NCBI GenBank assembly: GCA_007115705.1
Contig: QXEO01000464.1
Coordinates: 7,507,004-7,571,003, forward strand
Length of the DNA stretch: 64,000 nucleotides
Source: Dactylis glomerata
Lineage: Eukaryota; Streptophyta; Magnoliopsida; Poales; Poaceae
Direction of reading: 5' to 3'
Under the pieces are notes generated by a model that did no database searches, had not been told where the DNA came from, and worked only from the letters and a program-made list of their open reading frames with translations. Of the stretch, positions 22,263 through 31,301 are shown piece after piece (the stretch's first letter is position 1; each line of letters opens with the position of its first letter). The position numbers and the translations under genes were made by a program.

Positions 22263-23935
22263 TGATGGGGCCGAGTTGATGGTGCCAGGAAACTTGTTGG
22301 CTTGTAGTAAATGACCGGCCAGTTGGTAAACCCCAAGAGAAGGTTTTGATGAATATAGCAGCAAGTATTCCCTCAGTTAAGAACCAAGATATATCGATCA
22401 GGAGAAAAGCAGACAATAACAACTGAAGGTGATGCGGACTGGCTTAGCGACAGCTTCGGACAATTTATATATGGCGCCTCATCCAAGAATTGCTTTGCTA
22501 GCTGCAACGTGGAACCTGCACACAACACAACCAAGTACTTTGTTCCCAACTTGCGATGAGGTTGTCAATCTCACCGGTTTGCTTGAAATAATGGTTATGA
22601 GCGTATCGAGTGGAAAACAGTAGAAGTATGCGAGTAAAGTAAACAGTGCGAGTAAAGTAAACAGGTGATAGCAATATGATGGAAATAGGACCGGGGTCCA
22701 CAGTTCACTAGTGGTGTCTCTCCATAAGATAAATAACACATGCTGGGTAAACAAATTACAGTTGGGCAATTGATAGAATAAAGATAAATATGATATGTCA
22801 AGAAGATCACTATGAGATTTACTCTGGGCATTACAACAAAATACATAGACCGCCATCCAACTGCATCTATGACTAATAATCCACTTGTGGCGAATCAATC
22901 TGAGAACTCCACAAGTATTAAGTTGCGAACAACAGATAATTGCATTAAGCAAAGTGTGTAATGTAAACAAAGCATATGCCCTTGAGCATATGAATGTTGT
23001 TTTCTCCCTAGTAGCAACAGCACATCTACAACCTTAGAGGTTTCTGTCACTCCCCCAGGTTAAATAGAGGCATGAACCCACTATCGAGCATAAATACCCC
23101 CTCTTGGAGTCACTAGCAACGACTCGGCCAAGATAGCTACTAACAACGGAGAGCATGCAAGATCATAAACAACATAGAGATAACAAAAGATATAATTCAG
23201 TACATCAACTCAATCATAACACCAATATTCATCGGATCCCAACAAACCAAACATGTAGAATTACATAACGGTGATCTCAATCATGTAGGGCAGCTCATGA
23301 GATCTAAACATGAAGCACATGATGGAGAAGACAACCATCTAGCTACTGCTATGGACCCATAGTCCAAGGTAGACTACTCACTCATCGCTCCGGAGGCAAG
23401 CATGGCGATGAAGAAGACCTCCGGTGGCGATTCCCCTCTCCGGCAGGGTGCCGGGAAGAGCTTCTGGACCCTCCCGATCTTCGGGTCGATGGCGGCGGCG
23501 GATCGCGATGTGTTCTGGAAAAGTGATCGGATCCTTAGGTTTTTCCCGTCGGGGGGTCTTTATAGGCGAAGGGGCGATGTCAGAGGTGGCCCCAGGCCTC
23601 CTCACACCATGGCGGCGCGGCCAGGGCCTGGGCCGCGCCAGCCAGGTGTGAGGGGCCCTGGTGGCCCCTCTCCTTCTCTCCTTCGGATGACTGGAAGCTC
23701 CCGGACAAAATAAGACTTCAGGAACTTGTTACGTCCAATTCCGAGAATATTTCCTGTGTATCACTTCTGAAACACAAAAACAGCAGAAAACAGGGAACTG
23801 GCACTGTGGCGACTCGTTAATAGGTTAGTTCTGGAAAATGCATAAAAGTGCCACTAAGTGTAACGAAACAGTAGGCAAATGGTGTAAAAACAAGCATGGA
23901 GCATCAAAAATTATAGATACGTTGGAGACGTATCA
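22263..23935 (-). repeat. 5' LTR of Athila-1
   Basis: The 1673 bp repeat is the partner of 10036-11707. It carries the presumed promoter: TATAAAG on the minus strand at 23558-23564. It ends at TGATGG (plus-strand 22263). Confidence 0.95.
23558..23564 (-). promoter_or_regulatory. TATA box of the Athila-1 LTR
   Basis: TATAAAG is conserved in both LTRs (the other copy near 11328-11334), and a related TATAAGA sits at the equivalent place in Athila-2 (59480-59486). Transcription would start about 30 bases downstream on the minus strand. Inferred from position only. Confidence 0.5.
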
Positions 23936-23940
23936 CCCCG

Positions 23941-24224
23941 CTATGCCAAATTGGAGGCCCTTTAGCTCCGGTGTGATTGGCTCATGGCACTTTGACCCAA
24001 GTGGCCATGTCCTTAGTGTCAACATTGTGGATCGTGGTTGGAAGCTCGGCGAGCTTGGTGGAAATGAGCTGGAGTTGATTCCTTTTTCAGATTTAGATCT
24101 AGGGTCGTTTGTGTCAAATTGCGGGGCTTTGTTGTAATTTTCCTTTCTTCTGAGTTCCTCTATGTAATTTGTAACTCCATGGTTCAGTATTAATCCAACA
24201 TATTGGGACCAATCATTGTTTAAA
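23941..24224 (+). mobile_element. Non-LTR-like retroelement, copy 2, 3' part
   Basis: It continues the copy interrupted at 10035. It aligns with 3840-4125: GGAGGCCCT.TAGCTCCG, TGACCCAAGTGG and TCAGATTTAGATCT are recognisable, and it ends in a similar A-rich tail (TTTAAAAATGAT). The Athila-1 target duplication CCCCG lies exactly at the junction. Confidence 0.75.
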
Positions 24225-24282
24225 AATGATAAACATAATGACACTTTGAGGTGCATCGCGCACCCGGTACACAAAGGATTTT

Positions 24283-25506
24283 TTTTTAACTGGAGGCCGT
24301 AGCCCTGCTTTAACTTAATAAAGCCACAATTGGCAGATACAAGATGCTGATAGTTCAGCTTACAAGCGACGCACACAAAGCCAGAAAAAACAACAAGAAA
24401 CACCGCTCGTCGACGACGCCATCGTCCATCAGCGTGATCAGAGCCTTGGAGAAGACGTCGTGGAGGTAAGCACGGCACCGGAGAGGGCCAAACCTATGTC
24501 AGATCGCAACAAGCCGTCATTGCCGCATCCTGCGCCTCCACCTCCGAAGAAAGCCCCTGCCTTCTCGTCCCGGGTTGGAGGACGTCGAACCATCGGAAGG
24601 TGAAGAAACTCACCCGAGAGCACACAAGAACACACATGACAGGCCAGGGAGAAGAACAGCAGGCTAGACCAAATCTTCACCCGAGCTACCCACACACATC
24701 GTCGTCCGCCGCCCCGGTCACCCATCGGGACACAAGCTGAGGGAAGAAGTCACCAAAATGAAGAACCTGGTGCCCATGGACCACCGCGTTCACCTCCCCA
24801 CAGTCCCAAGGCAGCGCCTCCATCGAGGGAACGGTGTCAGAGCGCCGCCGCCGCCGCCCAATCCGAAGGATTTAGGGTTTTCACCCGGGAGAAGAGGGAG
24901 GGAGGGGATGGGGTTGGACCTCGACGTTGTCTCCAAGGAGAGTAGCGCCCAAAGCACTGTCATCGCCGTGACCGCCACCGCCGGTCAAAGGCTTCCCCTG
25001 AACCAAGGCCCCCGCCCCAGCCACCCCGGTAGGCCTCAGATCCGGTGAGGCCGAGATCCCAAGCGAGCGGGATGGGAACAAGAAGTAGAAAAGCCACCAT
25101 CTTCCAATCAGATCTGGTCGGGGATCAACGGGGCGACCCACCGCACCACGACCTCAAACCACCACCTCCCTGCCGCCCCCGCGACCGAGGAGACTGGCCA
25201 CCAGCACCGGCGCACGTCTCCTGCCTCCGGATCGACGCCGCCCTCACCTCGCGAGGCCGCCGCCCCAGTTGCCAGAGCTCTCCGCAGCAGGGCAGCGAAG
25301 CAGCGAGATCCTCGTCGCCACCTTCCTAGGCGGCCACGCGCAGCTTCCCGGCGGTCACCTCCGGCGGCGGCGAGGGAGAAGGAAGGGGGTGGGAGGGGCT
25401 AGGAGGTGCTAGGGTTCGTCGCCTCCCGTGTCGCCCCAGAGCGGAGCGACGCGGGGGCCGAGCGAAGCGGCTAGGCCGTCTCAAACTCGAATGCCTCACT
25501 CGGTGT
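24283..25506 (-). mobile_element. LINE-like (non-LTR) insertion, 1.2 kb, minus strand
   Basis: A 16 bp direct repeat GTACACAAAGGATTTT flanks the unit at 24267-24282 and 25507-25522. On the minus strand the unit ends with TTAAGTTAAAGCAGGGCTAC, then GCC...AGTTAAAAAAAA, that is, a poly-A tail. It begins with a very GC-rich stretch (25330-25500). A long variable target duplication and a poly-A tail are the marks of target-primed reverse transcription. No reverse transcriptase is encoded, so it is a short derivative or a processed transcript. Confidence 0.8.
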
Positions 25507-25596
25507 GTACACAAAGGATTTTGAGCAGCGCTGAATGAAGAGGTGCTAGTACTATCGTGGTATTTCTTTCTTTGATACTCCTTTCAATCTATATTA

Positions 25597-25651
25597 CTTC
25601 CTCCGATCAGAAATAACTGTCAACCCGACAGTTATTTCTGATCGGAGGGAG
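25597..25651. mobile_element. Minimal Stowaway MITE, 55 bp
   Basis: Two 25 bp arms (beginning CTTCCTCCGATCAGAAATAA, ending with its inverted counterpart GGAGGGAG) enclose only about 5 bases and are flanked by TA on both sides (25595-25596, 25652-25653). The ends match the Stowaway consensus CTCCCTCCG. The element is reduced to its terminal repeats. Confidence 0.85.
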
Positions 25652-26246
25652 TATTTATTACGATTGTAGTAAATTTTTGCGACAAACTATTTTAAGCTTA
25701 GAGGGTGTTATTGGCTTCAACTTTCGGCAACGACCACAGGCTCATCGACTATGAAGAGTTTGAAAGCGATAATAGTATTTAAAAATCATAGACACGGTCG
25801 CCGGATCCGACGCATGAACCTTGCCAGCGTCTCATTTTATTACCAAACGGAAAACGCCATGAACGATCAGTTTAGGGTTTCTGAAAACTCTTATCCCATT
25901 TTTTAAGGTCAGTTTTCCATGGCTGCACCCTACTCCACTCTACAGCGAAGAGAGTAGCACTATAAAGCGGAAGCACGGGCCCAGGTGTGGAGGTGTTGTC
26001 CCATCGGATAGCCGCTGGGCCTGGCGAGATATATGCTTTGGTCTCTGTGAAGATGGGCCGAGGTAAGACAACGACGCCGGTGGTTCTATAAAAACAAGAG
26101 TATATGTATTGAGTAGAAAGAGTAAATGACACTTGTGATGTACTAGTATGATATAAATGCTTTCGTCTACCTAGTACAATCTCATCCACTTGTTTCCAAC
26201 TAGCATTCTAAACTTTTACCATACCTTGGGTGTGAGACTAGCACCT
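25652..26246. other. Intergenic sequence without recognised features
   Basis: No reading frame of note, repeat or element end is seen. It lies between the minimal Stowaway and the resumption of the duplicated block. Confidence 0.45.
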
Positions 26247-26581
26247 TCAGCTACAAATATATCATCTAAACTTAGTTGCTTTTTCGTTGAGATCATTTAT
26301 GGGTTGGATCTTGCTCAATATATAGGGATATGATCGTGAAACATAGTCACAACTTCGCATGCTTGGAATGAGCAGCACTGGGAAAGTATGTTGAAGCGAG
26401 GTGGTACTTTATGCAACCACAACACATCTTGCTAAAGTTTCGGCATACACACCACAAACTGCCTCGTTGCGTTCTGGTTTAAACAGTGGGGGTGGTAGCC
26501 TAATCAGCAAGACTGGGGAAGATCTAAAACGCGGCTATCTTGGCCATTGTAGATGTGGTATGGTACGGAAACATAAAACGT

Positions 26582-26947
26582 AGACCGAGCTATATGTTGA
26601 TCTTTATTTTTGAACATTCAAAATTTATATTTTAAAGTTTTAAAAATTCCTAGACAAAATTCTTAAATGCTACAAACCAAGCAAAGTCTCAATATGAAAA
26701 ACTTTGTATTGTAGGCTACACAAAAATAACAAAATGCTATATATTATATAGTGAATAGTACACATTTTAACACTATATAATTTTGTCAAAATTTGTAATT
26801 TTTATGTAGCCTAGAATATAAAGTAGTTCATATTGAAATTTTACACATTTGTAGGATTTATCATTGGCTATCTCTAGAATTTCTTTTGTATTTTTTGAAA
26901 CTTTAAAATACAAATTTTAAATATTTGAGCTACATGTAGCCCGGTCT
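26582..26947. mobile_element. Inverted-repeat insertion (MITE-like), about 366 bp
   Basis: The left end AGACCGAGCTATATGT and the reverse complement of the right end AGACCGGGCTACATGT pair. The inner arms (ATTTATATTTTAAAGTTT against AATTTGTATTTTAAAGTTT) extend the inverted repeat past 60 bases. The central part is also self-complementary (GTAGGCTACA...TGTAGCCTA). Copy A has no counterpart. I could not define a target duplication, so the superfamily is open. Confidence 0.65.
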
Positions 26948-27587
26948 AGGTCTGTCCACCCTCGGGTCTGATAGCCCAATCAGATAAGCTACGCGCGCCT
27001 TTGCCGCGAGAAGAAGAAAAGCAACGCGACGTCAGCCGGTCGACGGAGTCGATCTCCGGGGGTCTGAACGCGACCGGCGGTTTTGTCGCTGGCGGGCTTC
27101 AGCTAGACTAGGGGCTAGCTATCTAGCTATGCCGGGGTCAAGAAAGCGGCGGAAATGTGCGACGCTCGCCGACGGGGACGCGCGTGGCCGACGACCGGCG
27201 TGACGCGCGTGCGGAGATTTTAACCGCCCGGTCGACGTCGCGCCAGCTGAGCCGGGCGGCGCGACAACGGCGCTGTCGACGGCGACGTGCGCGCGCTAGC
27301 CACCTGATAAGAGGAAGATCTGAAGCTCTGAACTGCTCCGCGCGGGTTCGTGTGAAAGAGGCCCTTGACCTCGGCCGTTGGTGAGGGATTTCGCTTCCAT
27401 CTTTGGCACTCGTTGGTGCGACCTCTTTTTGGCTCTGATTCAGCTAGCTTTCGGAGTTGCAAACGTGTTTCCTCACAAGCGAATAAGATCTATGAAAAGC
27501 AGAAAGCGCCCTTGTTCTTTTTCCTCGCCGAGCACAGCTCGGGGGAAAAGTGGTCAGCAAGCACGAATGGAAGAAAGCACTCACTAA

Positions 27588-27897
27588 GGGCATGTACAAT
27601 GCATAGCCCTAGGGGTGTTGCCTCACAGCTTTAGTTAGGTTTGGGTGGTCCAGTTTAGGCTTGGATGATGTACTTTTAGGGAGGCAGTCTCTTCTGTAGG
27701 AGGCTGCCTATTCAACACTAAAAGTGAAGAGGGAGGGAAAAAGGTGAGAGACAAAGAGAGAAACTAAAGCAGCTTTTGAGGGAGAGAGAAAATATCATGG
27801 GTTGGACCAATATTTTTCACACCTATTGCCCCATTTACTTTTTAGGTTCGTGCTTACGTGGGGCGGTAGCATAACACTGCCCCCATTGCTCATGCCC
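27588..27897. mobile_element. Tourist-like (PIF/Harbinger) MITE, 310 bp
   Basis: The ends GGGCATGTACAATG and the reverse complement of CATTGCTCATGCCC are inverted. TAA flanks both sides (27585-27587, 27898-27900). In copy A the site is uninterrupted (near 1900-1912), so the insertion is confirmed by an empty site. Confidence 0.85.
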
Positions 27898-28055
27898 TAA
27901 TCCATACGCCAACACAGGTTGCACGTAAACCTACTCGAGTACGATTGCGATTTTCTGTATTCCGCGGGGCCGGGATGGAGGCAGACCGAGCAAAGCACTC
28001 GCTCGAGCCGTCAGCAGGTCAGAGATCATGCACGCGTAAAGAACATTATTACTGG

Positions 28056-28495
28056 TGGTATTAGCATCCAGTATACATAAACTTATCAACATGAGCAAAT
28101 CCATATACAGAAACTCTCAAAATGGGGCCGCGTGGTACAAAAACTTGTCGTGATTTTGCAAGTCCATACAAAACCAATCAGCAGTGGACACGTGTGATGC
28201 CATGTTGGAAAAGAGGTCCCGCCAGGTTCTTTTCTTTTGCACACAACCCCCTAAACTAGTAGCATTTCGCATACTGGAAACAGAAGTCGCACAACGCTCT
28301 CCCCTGTTCCCCAAGTAGAAGCAGAGTCCGACGAAATCCCTAACCCTAGGAGCAGGGCGGCGGAACTCCGGTAGGCGATTGGCTTCGATAGCGGCATGAA
28401 AGGGGCGGCGGGATCGCAGCAGCGTGGGTTCGGCTACTAAGGCGTCAAGCAGATGGCAAAAGAAGGTTGACGCAGTCACCGTGGGAAGCAGCTCC
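28056..28495. other. Low-copy sequence with a possible plant 5' leader, left of Copia-2
   Basis: No complete gene is seen. At 28330-28490 the plus strand has the look of a plant gene leader (TCCCTAACCCTAGG followed by GC-rich sequence and an ATG at 28396), but the frame from that ATG closes after about 14 codons. A minus-strand frame of 120 codons (28117-28479) has no recognisable motif. Copia-2 begins at 28496, so any gene here would be broken. Confidence 0.3.
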
Positions 28496-28899
28496 TGTTA
28501 GCTACCTAATCACGTACGACGCCGGAACGACGTCATGTGCCTCGTAGTGTTCCGAGTAGAATACTTGCATACATACGTGGAGTTGTAACCGGATCGTTCT
28601 CCTAGTGCTAGGTAGAGTCGGTTAGGCTGCATATATATATGCGTTGTACCCTGGCTTGTAACACACCAGATCGTGAAGTAATACAAGCCCCAGGTGCCAT
28701 CGAATATTGCGTGTGTTTCGTGTTTGTGCGCGTGACGTGCTAGTGCAAAGATCGCTAGCTGAAATCGATCAGCTCAGCTCGAGCTAGCTGATTGACGTAC
28801 GTGCCTCGGCGGAAGTATACGGAATACGTGCGTGACGCTCGTCGGAAGCTTCGTCAACTATCGTCGGACTGTACTCGGCGTATTGGGGCTGGTCCAACA
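28496..28899 (+). repeat. 5' LTR of Copia-2, 404 bp
   Basis: It begins TGTTAGCTACC and ends GGTCCAACA. A TATA-like run (ATATATATATGC) lies at 28630-28641. The expected target duplication partner of GCTCC (28491-28495) is not found because the right end is missing. Confidence 0.8.
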
Positions 28900-28900
28900 A

Positions 28901-28914
28901 TTGGTATCAGAGCC
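28901..28914 (+). other. Primer binding site (tRNA-iMet) of Copia-2
   Basis: TTGGTATCAGAGCC follows the LTR by one base and is complementary to initiator tRNA-Met. Confidence 0.9.
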
Positions 28915-28944
28915 TCGTGGAGGATCTCCTAGTAATGGGAGGTC

Positions 28945-29697
28945 ATGGCGAAGGAGACGGGCGAGTATTCCGGGGCGGCCGCGGCCGCGCCGGTGTCGAC
29001 GACGTATCCGCGGTACAATCGCGACAACTTCACGGTGTGGGCGACCACGATGGAGTGGGCGCTCGAGTCCAACGAGCTCTGGGAGGCTGTCGATCCCGGC
29101 GGCGACGAGTACAAGAAGGGCGCGTCGAAGTACCGCAAGGACCGACAGGCACTTACGGCCATATGCTCGGTGATGCCGATGGACGTGATGCAGCACCTGA
29201 TCTCGAAGAAATCTGCGAAGGAGGCGTGGGACACGCTCAAGATCCTCAATCTTGGGCACGCGCGTGTGCGCGAGGCGACCCTGCAAACTTTTCAGAAGAA
29301 GTTCGAGAACCTGGAGGTGGGAGAAGATGAGACACTGGACGCCTTCGCCTCGAGGGTTGCCACAATAGTCAATGGGATTCGCGGACTGGACGAGAAGCTC
29401 GAGGAGATCTCGGTGGTTAGGCGTTTCCTTCGTGCCGCACCGGCACGGTACATCTCTGTTGTGTCAGCGATCGAGCAGTGCGTTGATCTCAAGACTGTCA
29501 CGTTGGATGATTTGGTCGGACGGTTCAAGGCGCATGATGAGCGGATGAAGATCACCTATGGCGACGCGAAAGTGGTGGAGCATATCATGCTCACGCGCGC
29601 CCAATGGCAGGCAATGGACGCTAGAGAGAAGAGCGATGGTGCATCTGGCAGCGGTGGAAAAAAAGGAAGACTCCAACTCGACGAAGAAGTCGGGTAA
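28945..29697 (+). CDS. gag: Copia-2 gag
   Basis: A 250-residue frame starts at ATG 28945, 30 bases after the primer site. Residues about 20-200 form the UBN2-type Copia gag domain: YNRDNFTVWATTMEW at the front, then SAKEAWDTLK and the FENLEVGEDETLD segment, ending RFKAHDERM. It would form the particle core in the cytoplasm. The last 20 residues of this frame (from about 29660) are an artefact of a frameshift at an A-run (29658-29664); the natural protein continues in the other frame into the zinc knuckle and protease. Confidence 0.88.
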   Translation: MAKETGEYSGAAAAAPVSTTYPRYNRDNFTVWATTMEWALESNELWEAVDPGGDEYKKGASKYRKDRQALTAICSVMPMDVMQHLISKKSAKEAWDTLKILNLGHARVREATLQTFQKKFENLEVGEDETLDAFASRVATIVNGIRGLDEKLEEISVVRRFLRAAPARYISVVSAIEQCVDLKTVTLDDLVGRFKAHDERMKITYGDAKVVEHIMLTRAQWQAMDAREKSDGASGSGGKKGRLQLDEEVG

Positions 29698-30925
29698 GGG
29701 GAAGAAGCCAAAGAAGAAATTCGACAAAAAGAATCTTCGTTGTCATAAGTGCAATCAGCTCGGTCACTTCAAATCGGAGTGTTGCAACGCTCCGGCGGAG
29801 AAGGCTCTCATGGCGATGGAAGGAGATGATGGACCTAGGATGATGATGCTCGAAGTATGCGAGCAATCGGATAATGGAGAGTCACCTCCACAGAAGCCGG
29901 CCACGGAGATCGTCAAGCTCAAGGAAGAGAAGGTTCTTCTTCATGATAGGACGAGGAATACGGCTACGCACATATGGTACCTCGACACAGGCGCTAGCAA
30001 CCACATGACCGGCGACAAGGCTCAGTTTTCTGAGTTAAACCTCTCAGTTGGAGGGACGGTTCATTTCAGCGATGGAAGGACCGTTGGGATAGAAGGACGA
30101 GGCACTGTCTTGTTTGAGTTGAAGGACGGCGGTCACAAGGTACTCACTGATGTGTACTATATTCCCAGGTTGAAGAGCAACATTATCAGTCTTGGTCAGC
30201 TTGCGGAGCGTGGATGCGAGATTGTGCTCAAGGACAAGTTCCTATGGGGATACGACCGTGAGAGAAAACTCATCATGAAGGTGGAGAGAGCGAAGAACAG
30301 ACTCTACATCCTCAACTTGGATCGGGTGGATCCAATATGCTTGATGTCAAGCATGGAAGACTCGGCGTGGAAGTGGCACGCGCGCTACGGGCATCTCAAC
30401 TTCCAAGCTCTACGACAACTTGGACAAAAACAGATGGTTCGCGGCATGCCGTGCGTCGATCATGTTGAGCAATTGTGCGACGGTTGTCTTATTGGGAAAC
30501 AAAGGCGAGCCCCGTTTCCAAGGGAAGGACAATATCGAGCAAGCAAAGTTCTTGAGATGGTCCATGGCGATTTGTGCGGACCAATCACGCCGGCGACGAC
30601 CGCCGGGAACAAGTATTTCTTGCTCATCGTTGATGACTTCAGTAGATACATGTGGGTTGTGTTGCTGAAGAGGAAGGATCAAGCTTTGCAAGCGTTCCGG
30701 ATCGTGAAGATGGCGGCCGAGGTTGAGGCCGAGGCCAAGTTAAAGGCCCTCCGTACCGATCGGGGTGGTGAGTTCAACTCCAATGAATTCAAGGCGTTTT
30801 GTGAAGCTCATGGGATCCAGCGGTACCTCACCGCGCCATGTTCACCGCAGCAAAACGGTGTTGTGGAAAGGAGGAACCAAACCGTGGTGGCCATGGCACG
30901 CAGCATGATGAAAAGCAAAGGCATG
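29660..30925 (+). pseudogene. Copia-2 pol: zinc knuckle, protease, integrase (cut by CACTA)
   Basis: After the A-run the polyprotein continues in the next frame. A CCHC knuckle (CHKCNQLGHFKSEC) lies at 29741-29782 and the aspartic protease motif LDTGASNHMTG near 29981-30013. Next comes the pre-integrase region (WHARYGHLN, then CDGCLIGKQ) and the integrase core with Asp at 30569 (HGDLCG), Asp at 30758 (RTDRGGEF) and Glu at 30866 (VVERRN), an exact DD35E spacing. The frame runs open into CACTA sequence and stops only at 31045, so the native product is truncated after SMMKSKGM. All visible catalytic residues are intact, suggesting a fairly young insertion before disruption. Confidence 0.9.
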
Positions 30926-31197
30926 CACTACAGGAACAAGCCTTTGTGCCGACGGCCATATGCTACGCCGACGACCAAATATCGGGGCCGTCGGCGTAGC
31001 TCGTCGCCACGGTCGCCTGACAAACGGGCTGTCGGGCCAGGATAGCCGTCGGCGTAGCCCACCCAGACCCGACGGCATGCCGTCGGCACAGCGTGGCCGT
31101 CGGTTCAGCACCCCGCCGTGGAGCCAGCCGTTCGGGCCCGCCCAACGGCGTTATCATGCAGGGCCTGAGCCGACGGCATGCCGTCGGCTCAGCATCT
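30926..31197. repeat. Left terminal and subterminal repeats of the CACTA
   Basis: The terminal CACTACAG is followed by many GCCGACGGC/GCCGTCGGC motifs in both orientations, several as near-perfect palindromes such as CGACGGCATGCCGTCGG. In EnSpm elements such motifs bind the element's own DNA-binding protein. Confidence 0.85.
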
Positions 31198-31301
31198 GAT
31201 TTTTTTTTTCAAAAAACGTTTATTCATATGCATATTTTTAACTGATTATTTTTGTATTATTATAGTATAATTATATTTTTTTTTGGCATTTTTTGTTTTC
31301 T

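Larger units (their letters stand above)
10036..23935 (-). mobile_element. Athila-1: Athila-like Gypsy LTR retrotransposon, non-autonomous
   Basis: The element is bounded by a perfect 5 bp target duplication, CCCCG, at 10031-10035 and 23936-23940. Its termini are TGAT and ATCA. Read on the minus strand it has a 5' LTR (23935 to 22263), a tRNA-Asp primer site, gag, an aspartic protease region, about 2.5 kb of non-coding sequence, a polypurine tract and a 3' LTR (11707 to 10036). No reverse transcriptase, RNase H or integrase is present. A tRNA-Asp primer and this gag type are typical of the Athila lineage. Another truncated LTR element (13770-19526) is nested inside. By eye the two LTRs differ at about 33 positions over 1.67 kb. 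Confidence 0.92.
26247..28055. repeat. Duplicated block, copy B, part 3
   Basis: It aligns with 262-396 and 1422-2165 of copy A in the same order. Matches include AAACTTAGTTGCTTTTT, TGGGTTGGATCTTGCTCAAT, TGATCGTGAAACATAGTCAC, GGGAAAGTATGTTGAAGCGA, CGGCATACA, GATAGCCCA.TCAGATAA and CCAACACAGGTTGCACGTA. It lacks the Mutator-like element of copy A but has an inverted-repeat insertion (26582-26947) and a Tourist-like MITE (27588-27897). The open minus-strand frame of copy A is not maintained here. Confidence 0.75.
28496..30925 (+). mobile_element. Copia-2: Ty1-Copia element interrupted by the CACTA transposon
   Basis: A 404 bp 5' LTR, a tRNA-iMet primer site, gag with a zinc knuckle, protease and most of integrase are present. 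The sequence stops at 30925 where the CACTA terminus begins. I do not find the remaining integrase, reverse transcriptase, RNase H or 3' LTR to the right of the CACTA within the window. Confidence 0.88.

Noticed and set aside
24758..25514. Several GC-rich frames in the LINE-like insertion as genes
   Set aside because: The unit is bounded by a 16 bp target duplication with a poly-A tail, and none of the frames has endonuclease or polymerase motifs.
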